A DNA stretch of 64,000 bases from positions 3,946,001-4,010,000 of the forward strand of contig CP053680.1 in NCBI GenBank assembly GCA_019623805.1, in the 5' to 3' direction. Source of the DNA: Gammaproteobacteria bacterium (ex Lamellibrachia satsuma) (GTDB lineage: Bacteria > Pseudomonadota > Gammaproteobacteria > Chromatiales > Chromatiaceae). Every line of letters starts with the position of its first letter. Position 1 is the stretch's first letter. Positions 33,313 to 42,927 of this stretch are shown here, piece by piece. The notes under the pieces were generated by a model. That model was not told the DNA's origin. It did not search any database and saw only the letters and a list, made by a program, of their open reading frames with translations. Made by a program: the position numbers and the translations under genes.

Positions 33313-34518
33313 TTACACCGTTTTATCGGATCGTTGAGCGAAAACGCTTTTTACGCTTGCATCGCAATTTTCTGACAAAGCATCGATGATCGTTCGCATG
33401 ATCCGGTTGGTTGCTTTATCTTTATCATCATTATTGATGATGGGTGTTCCTGATAGATCAGATTCTGAGAGCAGGAATGACTGAAGCGACCAGATTGAAT
33501 CAAATTCTGAGAGATATTTCTGACTGCCGCGGGCAGGCGCTGATATCCCTCTACCACTCAGTTGTCGCTTCAGTTGATCCGGCTTAATAACGGCGAGCAT
33601 GATGGGGACAATGACTGCATTGCTATTATCAGAAATTTTCCCTACCAGCGCTGGATGTACATGAATCCCCTCAAGGATAAGTGAAACCCGTTCACGCAAA
33701 GCGCGTTGAATGACAGCTTCGCATGGGACCGATAACAATTCAGTCTGGTTGAGATATCCAGAAATCATCAGACTTTCGTTACCTTCTGTTTGCTCGTTTT
33801 GTCCGGGCAGGAGTCGCCAGGCATTAAAAGATGAAGTGTGCAGTATGGGGAGCAGGCGTTCGGGAATCATCATCCGCATTACCTCCCGTAACATATCCGT
33901 CGACTGCGTGCGAACGATGCCAAGTCTGTGAGCTACCTCGGTAGCAATGGTGCTTTTCCCACATCCAGTTGTACCGCCCAACAGAAGAATCAGAGGGCGC
34001 CCGCTATGTGTGTAGTCTACCCAAACCATATAACGCCTGGCCGCTTCGGTACCAAAATTGTTTTTCAGCTCACTATAGGTCAGCATGCCCAACTCGCTTG
34101 AGTCGATCTTATATCTACCGTCGTCAATCAATTGCTGGTAGATCTCTTGAGAGATGGATGCGGATTTTTCGGCAGAGAGGCCGGTCGATTCCAGGCAGCG
34201 TTGGTGGTCCGAGATAGAAAACGGATTAGTCTGTCCCTGATGGTCTCTGACCTGTATGGTTACGCGTCCCCGGTCTGAATTTTCATAGTTCTCCAGTACC
34301 TCTGAAAACCCCATTTTTTTCAGTAGCTTGCTGACTCGCTGGCGAAGAGATAAAGTAGTGACCTCAGACTCGTTGGAGATATCATCTCTAACATTGGATG
34401 CAAGTTTATAGGCCTGTTCGAAGGTCAATCCTGCCTCACTTAACGAACGTGTGAGAATGCCTCTGAGAAAAGGAATTCTGGTGCCTTCAGATGAATCGAT
34501 GATGATGACTTTTGCCAT
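33313..34518 (-). CDS. 2-phosphoglycerate kinase-like protein with N-terminal ATP-cone
   Basis: 401 aa. The N-terminal half has ATP-cone-like segments (RIPFLRGILTRSLSEAGLTF, about 14-33; a second near 95-170). The C-terminal half is a P-loop kinase: LLLGGTTGCGKSTIATEVAHRLGI (P-loop GTTGCGKS, about 187-194), QSTDMLREVMR, HTSSFNAWRLL and LILEGIHVHPALVG. This architecture is that of methanogen 2-phosphoglycerate kinase, which makes 2,3-bisphosphoglycerate, the precursor of cyclic 2,3-DPG. It is first in a five-gene phosphate run. No cyclic-DPG synthetase is in the window, so the end product here is unknown. Confidence 0.8.
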   Translation of the reverse strand: MAKVIIIDSSEGTRIPFLRGILTRSLSEAGLTFEQAYKLASNVRDDISNESEVTTLSLRQRVSKLLKKMGFSEVLENYENSDRGRVTIQVRDHQGQTNPFSISDHQRCLESTGLSAEKSASISQEIYQQLIDDGRYKIDSSELGMLTYSELKNNFGTEAARRYMVWVDYTHSGRPLILLLGGTTGCGKSTIATEVAHRLGIVRTQSTDMLREVMRMMIPERLLPILHTSSFNAWRLLPGQNEQTEGNESLMISGYLNQTELLSVPCEAVIQRALRERVSLILEGIHVHPALVGKISDNSNAVIVPIMLAVIKPDQLKRQLSGRGISAPARGSQKYLSEFDSIWSLQSFLLSESDLSGTPIINNDDKDKATNRIMRTIIDALSENCDASVKSVFAQRSDKTV

Positions 34519-34600
34519 GTGTTGCCGGCATCCCTCTTATTTATTCTTTACACGTAACTGCAAGATTATAACTTAGACCAGGCCTGATACGAATATTGGG

Positions 34601-37600
34601 TCAGTAGGCGCTGATGATCTCATTCAATCTCTCTTTAACTTTTTGAGCCTCGGCGTCCAGTTGCGGCAAGCGGTCTTGGGTCTTGGTGAGCTTTTCCTCA
34701 GCAGCGTCCTGTTCCATATCCTGGGCAATCTTGGCAAGCCCCACCGCACCTACATTATTACTGGCTGATTTTAGACTATGCATGATACGTCTCACCTCTG
34801 CGTGATTTTTATTTTCAAGTGCACTGGGGAGGATAGCCCTCAAACTTGAAAAACTATCGAAAAAAGCAGGGAACAGTTCTATGTAGTCATCGCCCATGAG
34901 TTCCTTCATGGAGGAGAGGCGGGCTTCATCAATGATTGTTCGTGGACTGAGGTCAACGGGTGCAAGGGGTTGGGAGTCCAATATGTCGGATGGCTGTGAT
35001 GAGGGCTTGTTAAGCCATTTATCAAGGATTGCAACCAATTCTGCCCACTCAAAGGGTTTTCCGAGAAAGTCATCCATTCCAGAAGCGATACAGCGTTGTT
35101 TTTCAGTTTCTATCTGGTTTGCGGTGAGTGCAATGATGGGCAGTCGATGGTTGACGTTTTTCTCCCGTTTTCGAAGCTCGATGGTGGTTTCATAACCATC
35201 GAGTTTTGGCATTTGGCAGTCCATGAATACAAGATCATAATTTGATTCAGAAATACGTTCCAGTGCGGTGAGTCCATTGTCGGCAATGTCCACCTCAAGT
35301 CCAAACTTGCGCATTACGATACTAGCGACCTTTTGATTCGCAATGACATCTTCGACGAGCAGTACTTTTGCGTTAAATCGTACCTCTTTGGATACCGTGT
35401 TTGGATGACTCTCTTCAATATTATGGCGTGTGATAATTGAAGCGTTTGATTTGTCCAATGAAAGGGCCAGGACGCTCTCGAGAGTCTCTTTTAATAGGTT
35501 AGAATGGGCGGGCTTTACCAGATAAGCAGCAAAACCCTTATTTTCAAAAAACTTTGCGTCTCCCCTGGTGCCGGACGATGTTAATAGAACAAGCGGTGTT
35601 TTCAAATATTCATCCAGTCCACTAATATCTGCTGCGAGTGACTCTTCACTGGTTTTTTCGAAGTTACTGTCGAGTAAAATAATATGGTAGTGTCGATTAT
35701 TGGTCAGTGATTTATCGATGAGATTTAGTGCCTCTTCCCGAGACGAAGCTGTATCGATATTTATGCCATAGCGAATGATTTGGTCATGGTAGACTCTAAG
35801 GTTAAGCCTGTTCTCATCAACAACCAGGGCGCGTGTGCCATGCAAATCAGCATGAGGCAATATTTCAGGGGGTTGAGATGCTGGAAGTGATAGGTCAAAC
35901 CAAAATGTAGATCCTTTTCCGGGTGTGCTCTCAAGGCCAATGCTGCCACCCATCAATTCAACAAGCTGTTTGCAGATGGACAATCCAAGCCCTGTTCCAC
36001 CATATTTTCTGGTAGTTGAGCTGTCTGCCTGGGTAAATGACTTGAACAGTTTTCTTTGCTGATTTTCACTGATGCCGATACCGGTGTCTTCGATCATTAT
36101 ACGAAAATGTTCATGTTCAGTGTCGGTCTGTATGAATCTTACTGAAATGGCTACGTGCCCAGAGGATGTGAATTTAATAGCATTGCCGGTAAGATTTGTG
36201 ATGATTTGTCTGATTCTGCCTGCATCCCCTGTAACCTGCCTGGGAATATCGATGGGATAATCAATTATCAGCTCTATCCCCTTGCTGGATGCAGTTGTAC
36301 TGAGCAGGCGAACCACGTCATGTATCGCTCTCTCCAAATCGAAAGAGATCAATTCAAACTCAATCTTTCCAGCCTCGGCCTTGGAATAGTCGAGAATATC
36401 GTTAATTATTTTTAGCAGTGAGTTTCCGGATTGATGGATGATCCCGAGAAACTCTTGCTGTTCATTGTCCAAAGCAGTGTCTTTTAGTAACTCGGTCATG
36501 CCGAGTACACCATTCATGGGTGTGCGGATTTCATGGCTCATCATAGCCAGAAACTCCGATTTTGCCATGGCAGCATCTTCCGCAATGTTTTTTGCTTTGA
36601 TTAATTCTTCTTCTGCCCGTTTTCTATCTGAAATGTCTCTCATAACCATGGAATAGTACTGGGTTCCACTTTTTGACTCATCGTGCAGAATGATCAGCTG
36701 TGAGACTGTGATAATTTCTCCATCTATTGATATCAGGCTGGTCTCGCCGGTCCAGGTTCTACTCATAAAAGCAGTTGGCACACCCTCGTTGAGCACACGA
36801 TCGATTTCCGAAGCGGGAAACATTCCTGCAAGACTTTTATCTTCCAGGCTTTCCGTAATTCCGTAGCCCATGATTTGACGTCCAGCTGCATTCATGAAAA
36901 GAATGTTGCCTTCCAACGTGAACACCGCAATAAAATCTGTTGAGTTCTGAATAATTTCCGTGAGTCGCTTTTGATCCTCTTCGGCATGCAGTCTCTCAGT
37001 AATATCCATCAAAAATGAGGAGACGCCTGTTCTGATATTGTTTAATCCCAAAAGAGGCGTATTATACCATTCGCAGATGCGCTTCTTACCATCTTTCCTC
37101 TTAATTTCAAGTGTGTCATAGCTAGACTGATTTGATTCAAATAGGCTATTCCAGTCGTTTGTGGAGTCTCCTTCAACAGATTCAGCAGATGGAAAAAGAT
37201 CCTTGATATGTTTGTTAATTGCCTCGTCTTTCGTGTAGCCAAACAGTGATTCAGCACTGGGATTCCACTGCGTTATAACCCCGTCCTGCGTCCACTCAAT
37301 GGCGGCAAGCGGCGTTTCATGAATGTGATGGGATAGTTTTTGCTCAGATCTTTTCCATCTTTCCTCTCTGCTTGAACTTTCAAATCTAAGTGTAATATTT
37401 TGTAGGATAACTTTATTAATGTGCTTGGAGAGACTGAGAAGAAGAATCAACAATAACCCGACCAGTAAGCCAGGTGACCAACCAGTTTGTTCGGCATTTA
37501 TAATAAAACGGAAACTAATCGGCGCGAGAGTCAGGAATAGGAATCCACTTGCGATTGTATTTATTGCAGATTGCGATGATATACCGACTGCTGCAATCCC

Positions 37601-37996
37601 GATAAGAAGAAAACCTATCATGGTTTGATAGGCAAAGTTATCTTCAGGAAATAGAAATATTGCAATGCTTCCCCATGTAAATGCTGCCATCAAAGTGCTT
37701 GCAGCATAACGAAACCTCCAGGTTTTCAGGTTTCCGGAAATTGGCAGGGATTTGAAATACCTCTTGTAGATCAGCCACCTGGTGAGTACGATGATGTTCA
37801 TCGAACATACCCACGCTACTACCGTCGTTCTATTGCTGAAATCCCATAAAAGAAAGGCTGTTAGAATAGTGGCGACAATAGTCGCAAGCAATGAATTAGG
37901 CAGACTCTCAAAGAGGATCTTTAATTGCTCTTGCGCGATCAGATCTCTGTTTTCAGCAGATTCAGGCTCATGTTTATAGGGCTTTGTATTGTTCAT
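34601..37996 (-). CDS. Hybrid sensor histidine kinase (membrane, PAS-PAS-HisKA-HATPase-REC-REC-Hpt)
   Basis: 1131 aa. A MASE-like membrane region of about six helices (about 35-200), two PAS domains (about 220-335 and 345-465), a short coiled coil, HisKA with His in MMSHEIRTPMNG (about 492), and HATPase (DTGIGIS, GGTGLGLSICKQL). The first receiver (about 735-850) is diverged but keeps an Asp in ILLDSN. The second (about 880-1000) is canonical with Asp in LVFMDCQMPKLDGYE. An Hpt domain carries His in MHSLKSASNNVGA (about 1067). This is a BarA/ArcB-like phosphorelay. It begins directly after the response regulator stop, so the two form an operon; the signal is unknown. Confidence 0.92.
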   Translation of the reverse strand: MNNTKPYKHEPESAENRDLIAQEQLKILFESLPNSLLATIVATILTAFLLWDFSNRTTVVAWVCSMNIIVLTRWLIYKRYFKSLPISGNLKTWRFRYAASTLMAAFTWGSIAIFLFPEDNFAYQTMIGFLLIGIAAVGISSQSAINTIASGFLFLTLAPISFRFIINAEQTGWSPGLLVGLLLILLLSLSKHINKVILQNITLRFESSSREERWKRSEQKLSHHIHETPLAAIEWTQDGVITQWNPSAESLFGYTKDEAINKHIKDLFPSAESVEGDSTNDWNSLFESNQSSYDTLEIKRKDGKKRICEWYNTPLLGLNNIRTGVSSFLMDITERLHAEEDQKRLTEIIQNSTDFIAVFTLEGNILFMNAAGRQIMGYGITESLEDKSLAGMFPASEIDRVLNEGVPTAFMSRTWTGETSLISIDGEIITVSQLIILHDESKSGTQYYSMVMRDISDRKRAEEELIKAKNIAEDAAMAKSEFLAMMSHEIRTPMNGVLGMTELLKDTALDNEQQEFLGIIHQSGNSLLKIINDILDYSKAEAGKIEFELISFDLERAIHDVVRLLSTTASSKGIELIIDYPIDIPRQVTGDAGRIRQIITNLTGNAIKFTSSGHVAISVRFIQTDTEHEHFRIMIEDTGIGISENQQRKLFKSFTQADSSTTRKYGGTGLGLSICKQLVELMGGSIGLESTPGKGSTFWFDLSLPASQPPEILPHADLHGTRALVVDENRLNLRVYHDQIIRYGINIDTASSREEALNLIDKSLTNNRHYHIILLDSNFEKTSEESLAADISGLDEYLKTPLVLLTSSGTRGDAKFFENKGFAAYLVKPAHSNLLKETLESVLALSLDKSNASIITRHNIEESHPNTVSKEVRFNAKVLLVEDVIANQKVASIVMRKFGLEVDIADNGLTALERISESNYDLVFMDCQMPKLDGYETTIELRKREKNVNHRLPIIALTANQIETEKQRCIASGMDDFLGKPFEWAELVAILDKWLNKPSSQPSDILDSQPLAPVDLSPRTIIDEARLSSMKELMGDDYIELFPAFFDSFSSLRAILPSALENKNHAEVRRIMHSLKSASNNVGAVGLAKIAQDMEQDAAEEKLTKTQDRLPQLDAEAQKVKERLNEIISAY

Positions 37997-39739
37997 TCAT
38001 TCTTGCCATACATAGATGACTTCAGCTTTGTTTCCAGGTTTTTCATATTTGATTGATTCGCAGAGGCCTTGAACAAGCTGGATTCCCCGGCCACTGAGTT
38101 TTAATGATGCAGACTCATCTGTTGACTGCTTGTTTAAAAAGTTGAAACCAATACCGCTATCTTCAATTTGTATTACCATCTTTCCACCCTGTTCAAACGG
38201 GTGAATGTGCAAACCTATTCTGATGAAACCGTCTTTGAGTTCGTTTAAAAGTCGCTCTCTCTCTTCGAAGTAGCGGGTAAATCCTTCTGGCCCGGTTTTT
38301 ATGTTCGAGTCCAGGCCAAGCACGCCATGGTCCAGGGCATTGACAAAAAGCTCTGTCAGGATAGTGAAGAGTGGGCGTCTATGCTCATGAAGACCAACCA
38401 TCTCTTGTATGTAGTTGATAAGCATTGGGACTGGGTCTGCCTGCCTCAGTTGGCTACCACGAAGCGTGATATGAAATTCCACGCTGTCTGATTCATGTTC
38501 CTGAGAAGGGTTGTCTGACGTCTGTTTTATATTGTCGTTATGTAGACTGTCGAGATCCCATGCAGGAAGTAGTTCCGGTATAAGAGGTATCTCGGCAAGG
38601 CTTATGTCGTCATCCTGGGGAGCATCCAGACAAAAATCTTCCAGGATGCGGGAAACGGTATTTAGAATGTAGTCGTCGTCATAACTATGGGTAATGGAAT
38701 TTTCCAGTCTTTCTATTCCAAAATATTCACCACCAGGATTTCTTGCCTCTGAAACGCCGTCAGTTGCCAAAAGCACATGGTCATTGTGTTGGGTTCTTAT
38801 GTGCACCGCTGCATCGTGAAAATCGATTTCGGATGTGATCCCGAGTGGAAGGCTACGCGAGGAAATGCGATGTTTGATAACCCTGGTCTTTCCGTCGAGT
38901 AGAAAAAAATCCGGCATGCCGCAATTGAAGGCGGTGATATGGTCCAGGGTATTGCTTATTTTGACGAACTGGGCAGCCAGAAACATTCCTGTCGGCAGAA
39001 GAGAGTTGAGTTTATTGTTAATGCCTTGAAGAATTTGTTGTGGAGAAAAACCTTTTGCCGTCATCGATCGGAAAACTTCCGATGCTGGCAGTGCGCCAAG
39101 GGCAGCGGCCAGACCATGGCCAGTAAAATCGCCCATGAGTACGTGCAGGTCATGGGATGGGGCATAGGCAGTCAGCAGGATATCACCACTGAAAATGCTT
39201 GCTGGGCGTACGAGTTGACGTATGTGGTCGAGTGCTACGTTTCCGGCAATAACAGCACCGCTGAAGACCTCTTCGGCAATCTCTTCATCCCGATGCATTC
39301 GGCTGTAAAGAGTGATGACGTCGTGATGAAGCTCTTGAATCCGCTCCATGGCTTTGATTTTGGCAGCGAGTACTATATGGCTGAACGGTTTTGTCAGAAA
39401 ATCATCCCCCCCGACCTCGATACAACGCGAGAGTGCTGATTCGTCCGTCATGGCAGTAAGGAATATTACCGGAATGAACTTTTCACCAGCAGACTCTTTA
39501 ATCTTTTCGGTGGCGATATAGCCGTCCATAACCGGCATCATGATATCCATGAACACAATGTCGATTGACTCTCTCTCGAAAAGCTCAACGGCCTCTGCCC
39601 CATTCTCAGCCATAGATACTTCGTAGCCGAGTTTCTTCAGCAAAGCCTTCAGAATTACCCTATTGGATAGTTCATCGTCCGCGATTAAGGCCCGGCCGAT
39701 GGCTTTGCTTGTCCGAAGGTTTGTTTGTGTTGCTGACAT
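37997..39739 (-). CDS. Response regulator with PP2C-type phosphatase and HATPase (anti-sigma kinase-like) output
   Basis: 580 aa. Receiver domain (about 15-135) with D in DIVFMDIMMPVMDGY and K in LTKPFS. SpoIIE/RsbU-like PP2C phosphatase (about 180-385) with GDFTGHGLAAALGALPA and LLATDGVSEARN. C-terminal HATPase of the RsbW/SpoIIAB type (about 440-580) with ELFVNALDHGVLG and IEDSGIGFNF. Families with this layout control partner-switching: a phosphatase and a kinase acting on a Ser/Thr of a STAS-domain protein. It is cotranscribed with the hybrid kinase and divergent from an operon whose first protein has an N-terminal STAS-like domain. Confidence 0.9.
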   Translation of the reverse strand: MSATQTNLRTSKAIGRALIADDELSNRVILKALLKKLGYEVSMAENGAEAVELFERESIDIVFMDIMMPVMDGYIATEKIKESAGEKFIPVIFLTAMTDESALSRCIEVGGDDFLTKPFSHIVLAAKIKAMERIQELHHDVITLYSRMHRDEEIAEEVFSGAVIAGNVALDHIRQLVRPASIFSGDILLTAYAPSHDLHVLMGDFTGHGLAAALGALPASEVFRSMTAKGFSPQQILQGINNKLNSLLPTGMFLAAQFVKISNTLDHITAFNCGMPDFFLLDGKTRVIKHRISSRSLPLGITSEIDFHDAAVHIRTQHNDHVLLATDGVSEARNPGGEYFGIERLENSITHSYDDDYILNTVSRILEDFCLDAPQDDDISLAEIPLIPELLPAWDLDSLHNDNIKQTSDNPSQEHESDSVEFHITLRGSQLRQADPVPMLINYIQEMVGLHEHRRPLFTILTELFVNALDHGVLGLDSNIKTGPEGFTRYFEERERLLNELKDGFIRIGLHIHPFEQGGKMVIQIEDSGIGFNFLNKQSTDESASLKLSGRGIQLVQGLCESIKYEKPGNKAEVIYVWQE

Positions 39740-39884
39740 GGTTTTTTGGAATCTGCCAATTTGTAGTGTTGTGGTTGTTCACAAAACTGTAGCGGCAGCG
39801 TAAAGGGAAACTTAATCCTTGACGGAAAACTATTTGAACAGGATGATTCTGTCATCATAAGTTGCTGGGCGACCTGAGATTCAG

Positions 39885-41018
39885 ATGCAAAGCAAGTCTT
39901 TAACAATATCTTATCTTGCTGATAATTCAGTAGAAATATCATTGTTAGGCGACTGGTGCCTGACTTGTGAAGTCGTAACGTGGCAGTCATTCCAGGCGCT
40001 GTTTGAGCAGTATTCAGAGCCGCCCGAGAAAATAGATTTTGTCAGTTCTGACCTTGAGAATTGGGACAGCAAACTGCTGCTGTTCCTGGTTAAATTAGAT
40101 GCTTATGCTCAGTCTCGGCATATACCCGTCAATTGGGACGGTCTGCCGGATGGGGCGAAAGGACTCTTGCGCCTGGCCACGGAGGTGCCTGAGAGAAGCG
40201 GTGCCCGCAAACGGACAAGGACCAGATCATTGGTGTATCGCCTGGGAACATGGGCAATGGGTGGGGTTGAAGAGCTTACCGGTTTGGCCACATTTCTGGG
40301 TGAGTGGCTGCTTTCGATCGGCAGATTCTTTACCGGCAGGGCGAGCTTTAGATGGGTTGATTTCAACCGTTTTCTTCAGTCTGCCGGTGCTGGTGCACTG
40401 CCTATCGTTGGCGTAATCAGCCTACTGGTGGGTGCTGTCCTTGGGTTTGTCGGGGCCGTTCAATTGCAGATGTTTGGGGCTCAGATCTACGTTGCCGACC
40501 TTGTGGGACTTGGTGTCGTAAGAGAGATGGGGGCGATGATGACGGCTATCATCATGGCTGGCCGCACCGGATCGGCCTACGCGGCCCAGTTGGGCACCAT
40601 GCAGGTGAATGAGGAGATAGACGCACTGCGTACCATGGGGATCTCACCGATGGATTTTCTGGTATTGCCCCGCACCCTGGCGCTGATTTTGATGTTGCCG
40701 CTGCTCTGCCTCTGGTCAGATGCTCTGGGTATCCTGGGTGGATTGCTGGTAGGTGTCTCGATATTGGATATCGCATTGCTGGAGTATTTACAGCAGACCA
40801 AAGAGGCTATCAGCCTCTCTGATATCGCCACCGGGCTCATAAAAAGCCTGATTTTTGCTGTTGTAGTCTCTCTGGCAGGATGCCTGCGAGGGTTACAGAG
40901 CGGACGTAATTCAGCAGCTGTGGGCAATGCGACCACCTCTGCCATGGTTACGGCAATTCTTCTGATCGTCATCTGGGACGCGCTTACAACCATTATTTTC
41001 AACCGTCTGGGGATATGA
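39885..41018 (+). CDS. MlaE-family lipid ABC transporter permease with N-terminal STAS-like domain
   Basis: 377 aa. Residues about 1-100 resemble a STAS domain (SVEISLLGDWCL; ENWDSKLLLFLVKL). The MlaE permease domain (about 130-377) has about five helices and FVGAVQLQMFGAQIYVADLVG, then REMGAMMTAIIMAGRTGSAYAAQLGTM, the family signature. With the ATPase and MCE protein that follow it should move phospholipids or other hydrophobic molecules between membranes; direction is unknown. This STAS-fused form (YrbE/Ttg2B-like) is found beside the Pqi/Mla/Yeb classes. The ATP-binding gene starts 3 bases downstream. Confidence 0.92.
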   Translation: MQSKSLTISYLADNSVEISLLGDWCLTCEVVTWQSFQALFEQYSEPPEKIDFVSSDLENWDSKLLLFLVKLDAYAQSRHIPVNWDGLPDGAKGLLRLATEVPERSGARKRTRTRSLVYRLGTWAMGGVEELTGLATFLGEWLLSIGRFFTGRASFRWVDFNRFLQSAGAGALPIVGVISLLVGAVLGFVGAVQLQMFGAQIYVADLVGLGVVREMGAMMTAIIMAGRTGSAYAAQLGTMQVNEEIDALRTMGISPMDFLVLPRTLALILMLPLLCLWSDALGILGGLLVGVSILDIALLEYLQQTKEAISLSDIATGLIKSLIFAVVVSLAGCLRGLQSGRNSAAVGNATTSAMVTAILLIVIWDALTTIIFNRLGI

Positions 41019-41021
41019 ATC

Positions 41022-41816
41022 ATGGAGAAAGGTGCCCAGGTTGAGATAGCAAACCGCTCGGGATTAGAGCATATCGAAGTGCGGGGAATGACCATGGCAT
41101 ATGGTGATTTTCTGATTCAGAAAGATCTGGATTTCACGATAAATCAGGGAGATATATTTATTATTATGGGTGGCAGTGGCTGCGGGAAAAGTACGCTTCT
41201 GCGCCATTTGGTCGGCCTGCATCCCCCCGCCGCCGGGGAGGTGCTCTATCAGGGAAACTCATTCTGGCAATTGGCGCCGAATAAGCGGAATGCGTTAATG
41301 CGAAAGATGGGTGTGCTCTATCAGGGCGGGGCCTTGTGGACCGCCATGACACTGGCTGAAAATATCGCTTTGCCACTGGAAGAGTACACGTCGCTCACGC
41401 CCGCGGAGGTCAATGAGCTTGTTTCATACAAACTTTCTCTGGTAGGGCTGAAAGGCTTTGAAGACTACTATCCTTCCGAGATCAGCGGTGGTATGCAGAA
41501 GCGGGCGGCCCTTGCCAGGGCGATGGCACTGGATCCCGAGACCCTTTTTTTCGATGAGCCATCAGCCGGTCTGGATCCTGTCAGCGCGCGCCTGCTCGAC
41601 GATCTCATTCTTGAATTGCGGGATAGTCTGGGCGCAACCATCGTGATCGTGACTCACGAGCTGGCCAGTATCTTTGCCGTTGGTAATAACTCGGTCTTTC
41701 TGGATGCGGCGAGCAAAACAATGATTGCGGAGGGGGATCCCAAGCGATTACTGGTGGAGACGGATAATCCTGTCGTGAGGAAATTTCTTACCCGTGGCGA
41801 AGAGGGATATCCATGA
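41022..41816 (+). CDS. MCE/Mla-type ABC transporter ATP-binding protein
   Basis: 264 aa. Walker A GGSGCGKST (about 49-57), Q-loop in VLYQGGALW, signature EISGGMQKRAALARA (about 154-168), Walker B LFFDEPSAGLDPVS and switch His in IVTHEL. The Met in SGGMQKR and the GALWTAMTLAENIALPL segment are typical of MlaF/MkL-like ATPases. It belongs to the operon permease-ATPase-MCE-lipoprotein. Confidence 0.94.
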   Translation: MEKGAQVEIANRSGLEHIEVRGMTMAYGDFLIQKDLDFTINQGDIFIIMGGSGCGKSTLLRHLVGLHPPAAGEVLYQGNSFWQLAPNKRNALMRKMGVLYQGGALWTAMTLAENIALPLEEYTSLTPAEVNELVSYKLSLVGLKGFEDYYPSEISGGMQKRAALARAMALDPETLFFDEPSAGLDPVSARLLDDLILELRDSLGATIVIVTHELASIFAVGNNSVFLDAASKTMIAEGDPKRLLVETDNPVVRKFLTRGEEGYP

Positions 41817-41883
41817 GTGAATTTTCAGTGAGAAAAGCCGATGCTCTATATCGAAACGAGTTTGGACATAGGAAGTGCCGCCA

Positions 41884-42927
41884 ATGACCGCAAAAGCCAA
41901 TCCATCGATTATCGGGATGTTTGTGCTCAGTGCGCTGGCATTGGGCATTCTTGCTATTTTCTATCTTGGCGATGCTGGCCTGAATGAAGAGAAGCCCCGG
42001 CTTATTCTGTTTTTTGAGGGGGATGTCAAAGGGCTCGATGTAGGTTCGCCTGTGACTTTGCGGGGAGTCCGGATCGGCCAGGTGGAGGATATTGCTGTTG
42101 TTTTCGACAGCAAAGACCTCTCATTCGATATACCCGTTATTATCAGTGTCACACGGTCCAAGCTGGGCTTTGAAAAAGGAATGGAGAGTGAAAAAGATGG
42201 TTTGCTGCTGGATCGTCTGATCGAGCAGGGCCTGAGGGCTCGCTTGAATATGCAGAGCCTGGTGACCGGAAAACTGGAGGTCGAATTGGGATTTCATCCC
42301 AATAGCGAGGCAAAAAGACGAGGTTTGAGCAGCGTGTATCCCGAGATACCGACTATACCCTCAAATATGGAGAAGATTGCCAGGGTCCTGGAGGATCTTC
42401 CGCTCGAACGAATCGCCAAACGAACCGAAGAGATCTTGGCTGGAATCGATAAGCTTGTTAATGATCCGGATTTGCCGGAGATGCTTGTCCATCTTGCTTC
42501 GGCCATAAAAAGATTCGATAGTCTCGCCCGGAAACTCGAAACCTCTGCCCCGGACCTGACCAGTCGATCTGCGATCATGATCGATGAGGCCCGCAAACTG
42601 GTGGAACAGTTGCAGACACAGTTTGGACCTCTTATTGCAGAGTGGATTCGCGTGGCCCGAGATTCCCGAACCATGATCGATAGGATGGACAAAAAAGTTG
42701 ACCATGCGGTGGAGAGTTGGGACGAGACACTTCTCAGTGGGGAGCAGGCCTTCTCCCAGTTCAGCAAGACCATGTCATCCGCTGAATCGATAGTGGCCGA
42801 GGATTCGCCCGTCATGCAGGATGTCAGCGTTGCGCTGCGAGAACTGGCGGCTGCCACGCGTTCGATCCGCATCATGGCGGAGTATCTTGAACGCCACCCC
42901 GAGGCATTGATCAGAGGAAAGCAGTGA
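41884..42927 (+). CDS. MCE (MlaD-like) substrate-binding protein
   Basis: 347 aa, anchored by one N-terminal helix (SIIGMFVLSALALGILAIFY). One MCE domain follows (about 35-125), with GDVKGLDVGSPVTLRGVRIGQV (in part) typical of the fold. After it lies a long helical region (about 165-340) with heptad character, able to form a periplasm-spanning barrel or coiled coil, as in larger Pqi/Yeb-like or Mce1-like proteins. Two starts are possible: GTG at 41875 and ATG at 41884; AGGAAG at 41869-41874 suits the ATG better. Overlaps the lipoprotein gene downstream. Confidence 0.88.
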   Translation: MTAKANPSIIGMFVLSALALGILAIFYLGDAGLNEEKPRLILFFEGDVKGLDVGSPVTLRGVRIGQVEDIAVVFDSKDLSFDIPVIISVTRSKLGFEKGMESEKDGLLLDRLIEQGLRARLNMQSLVTGKLEVELGFHPNSEAKRRGLSSVYPEIPTIPSNMEKIARVLEDLPLERIAKRTEEILAGIDKLVNDPDLPEMLVHLASAIKRFDSLARKLETSAPDLTSRSAIMIDEARKLVEQLQTQFGPLIAEWIRVARDSRTMIDRMDKKVDHAVESWDETLLSGEQAFSQFSKTMSSAESIVAEDSPVMQDVSVALRELAAATRSIRIMAEYLERHPEALIRGKQ

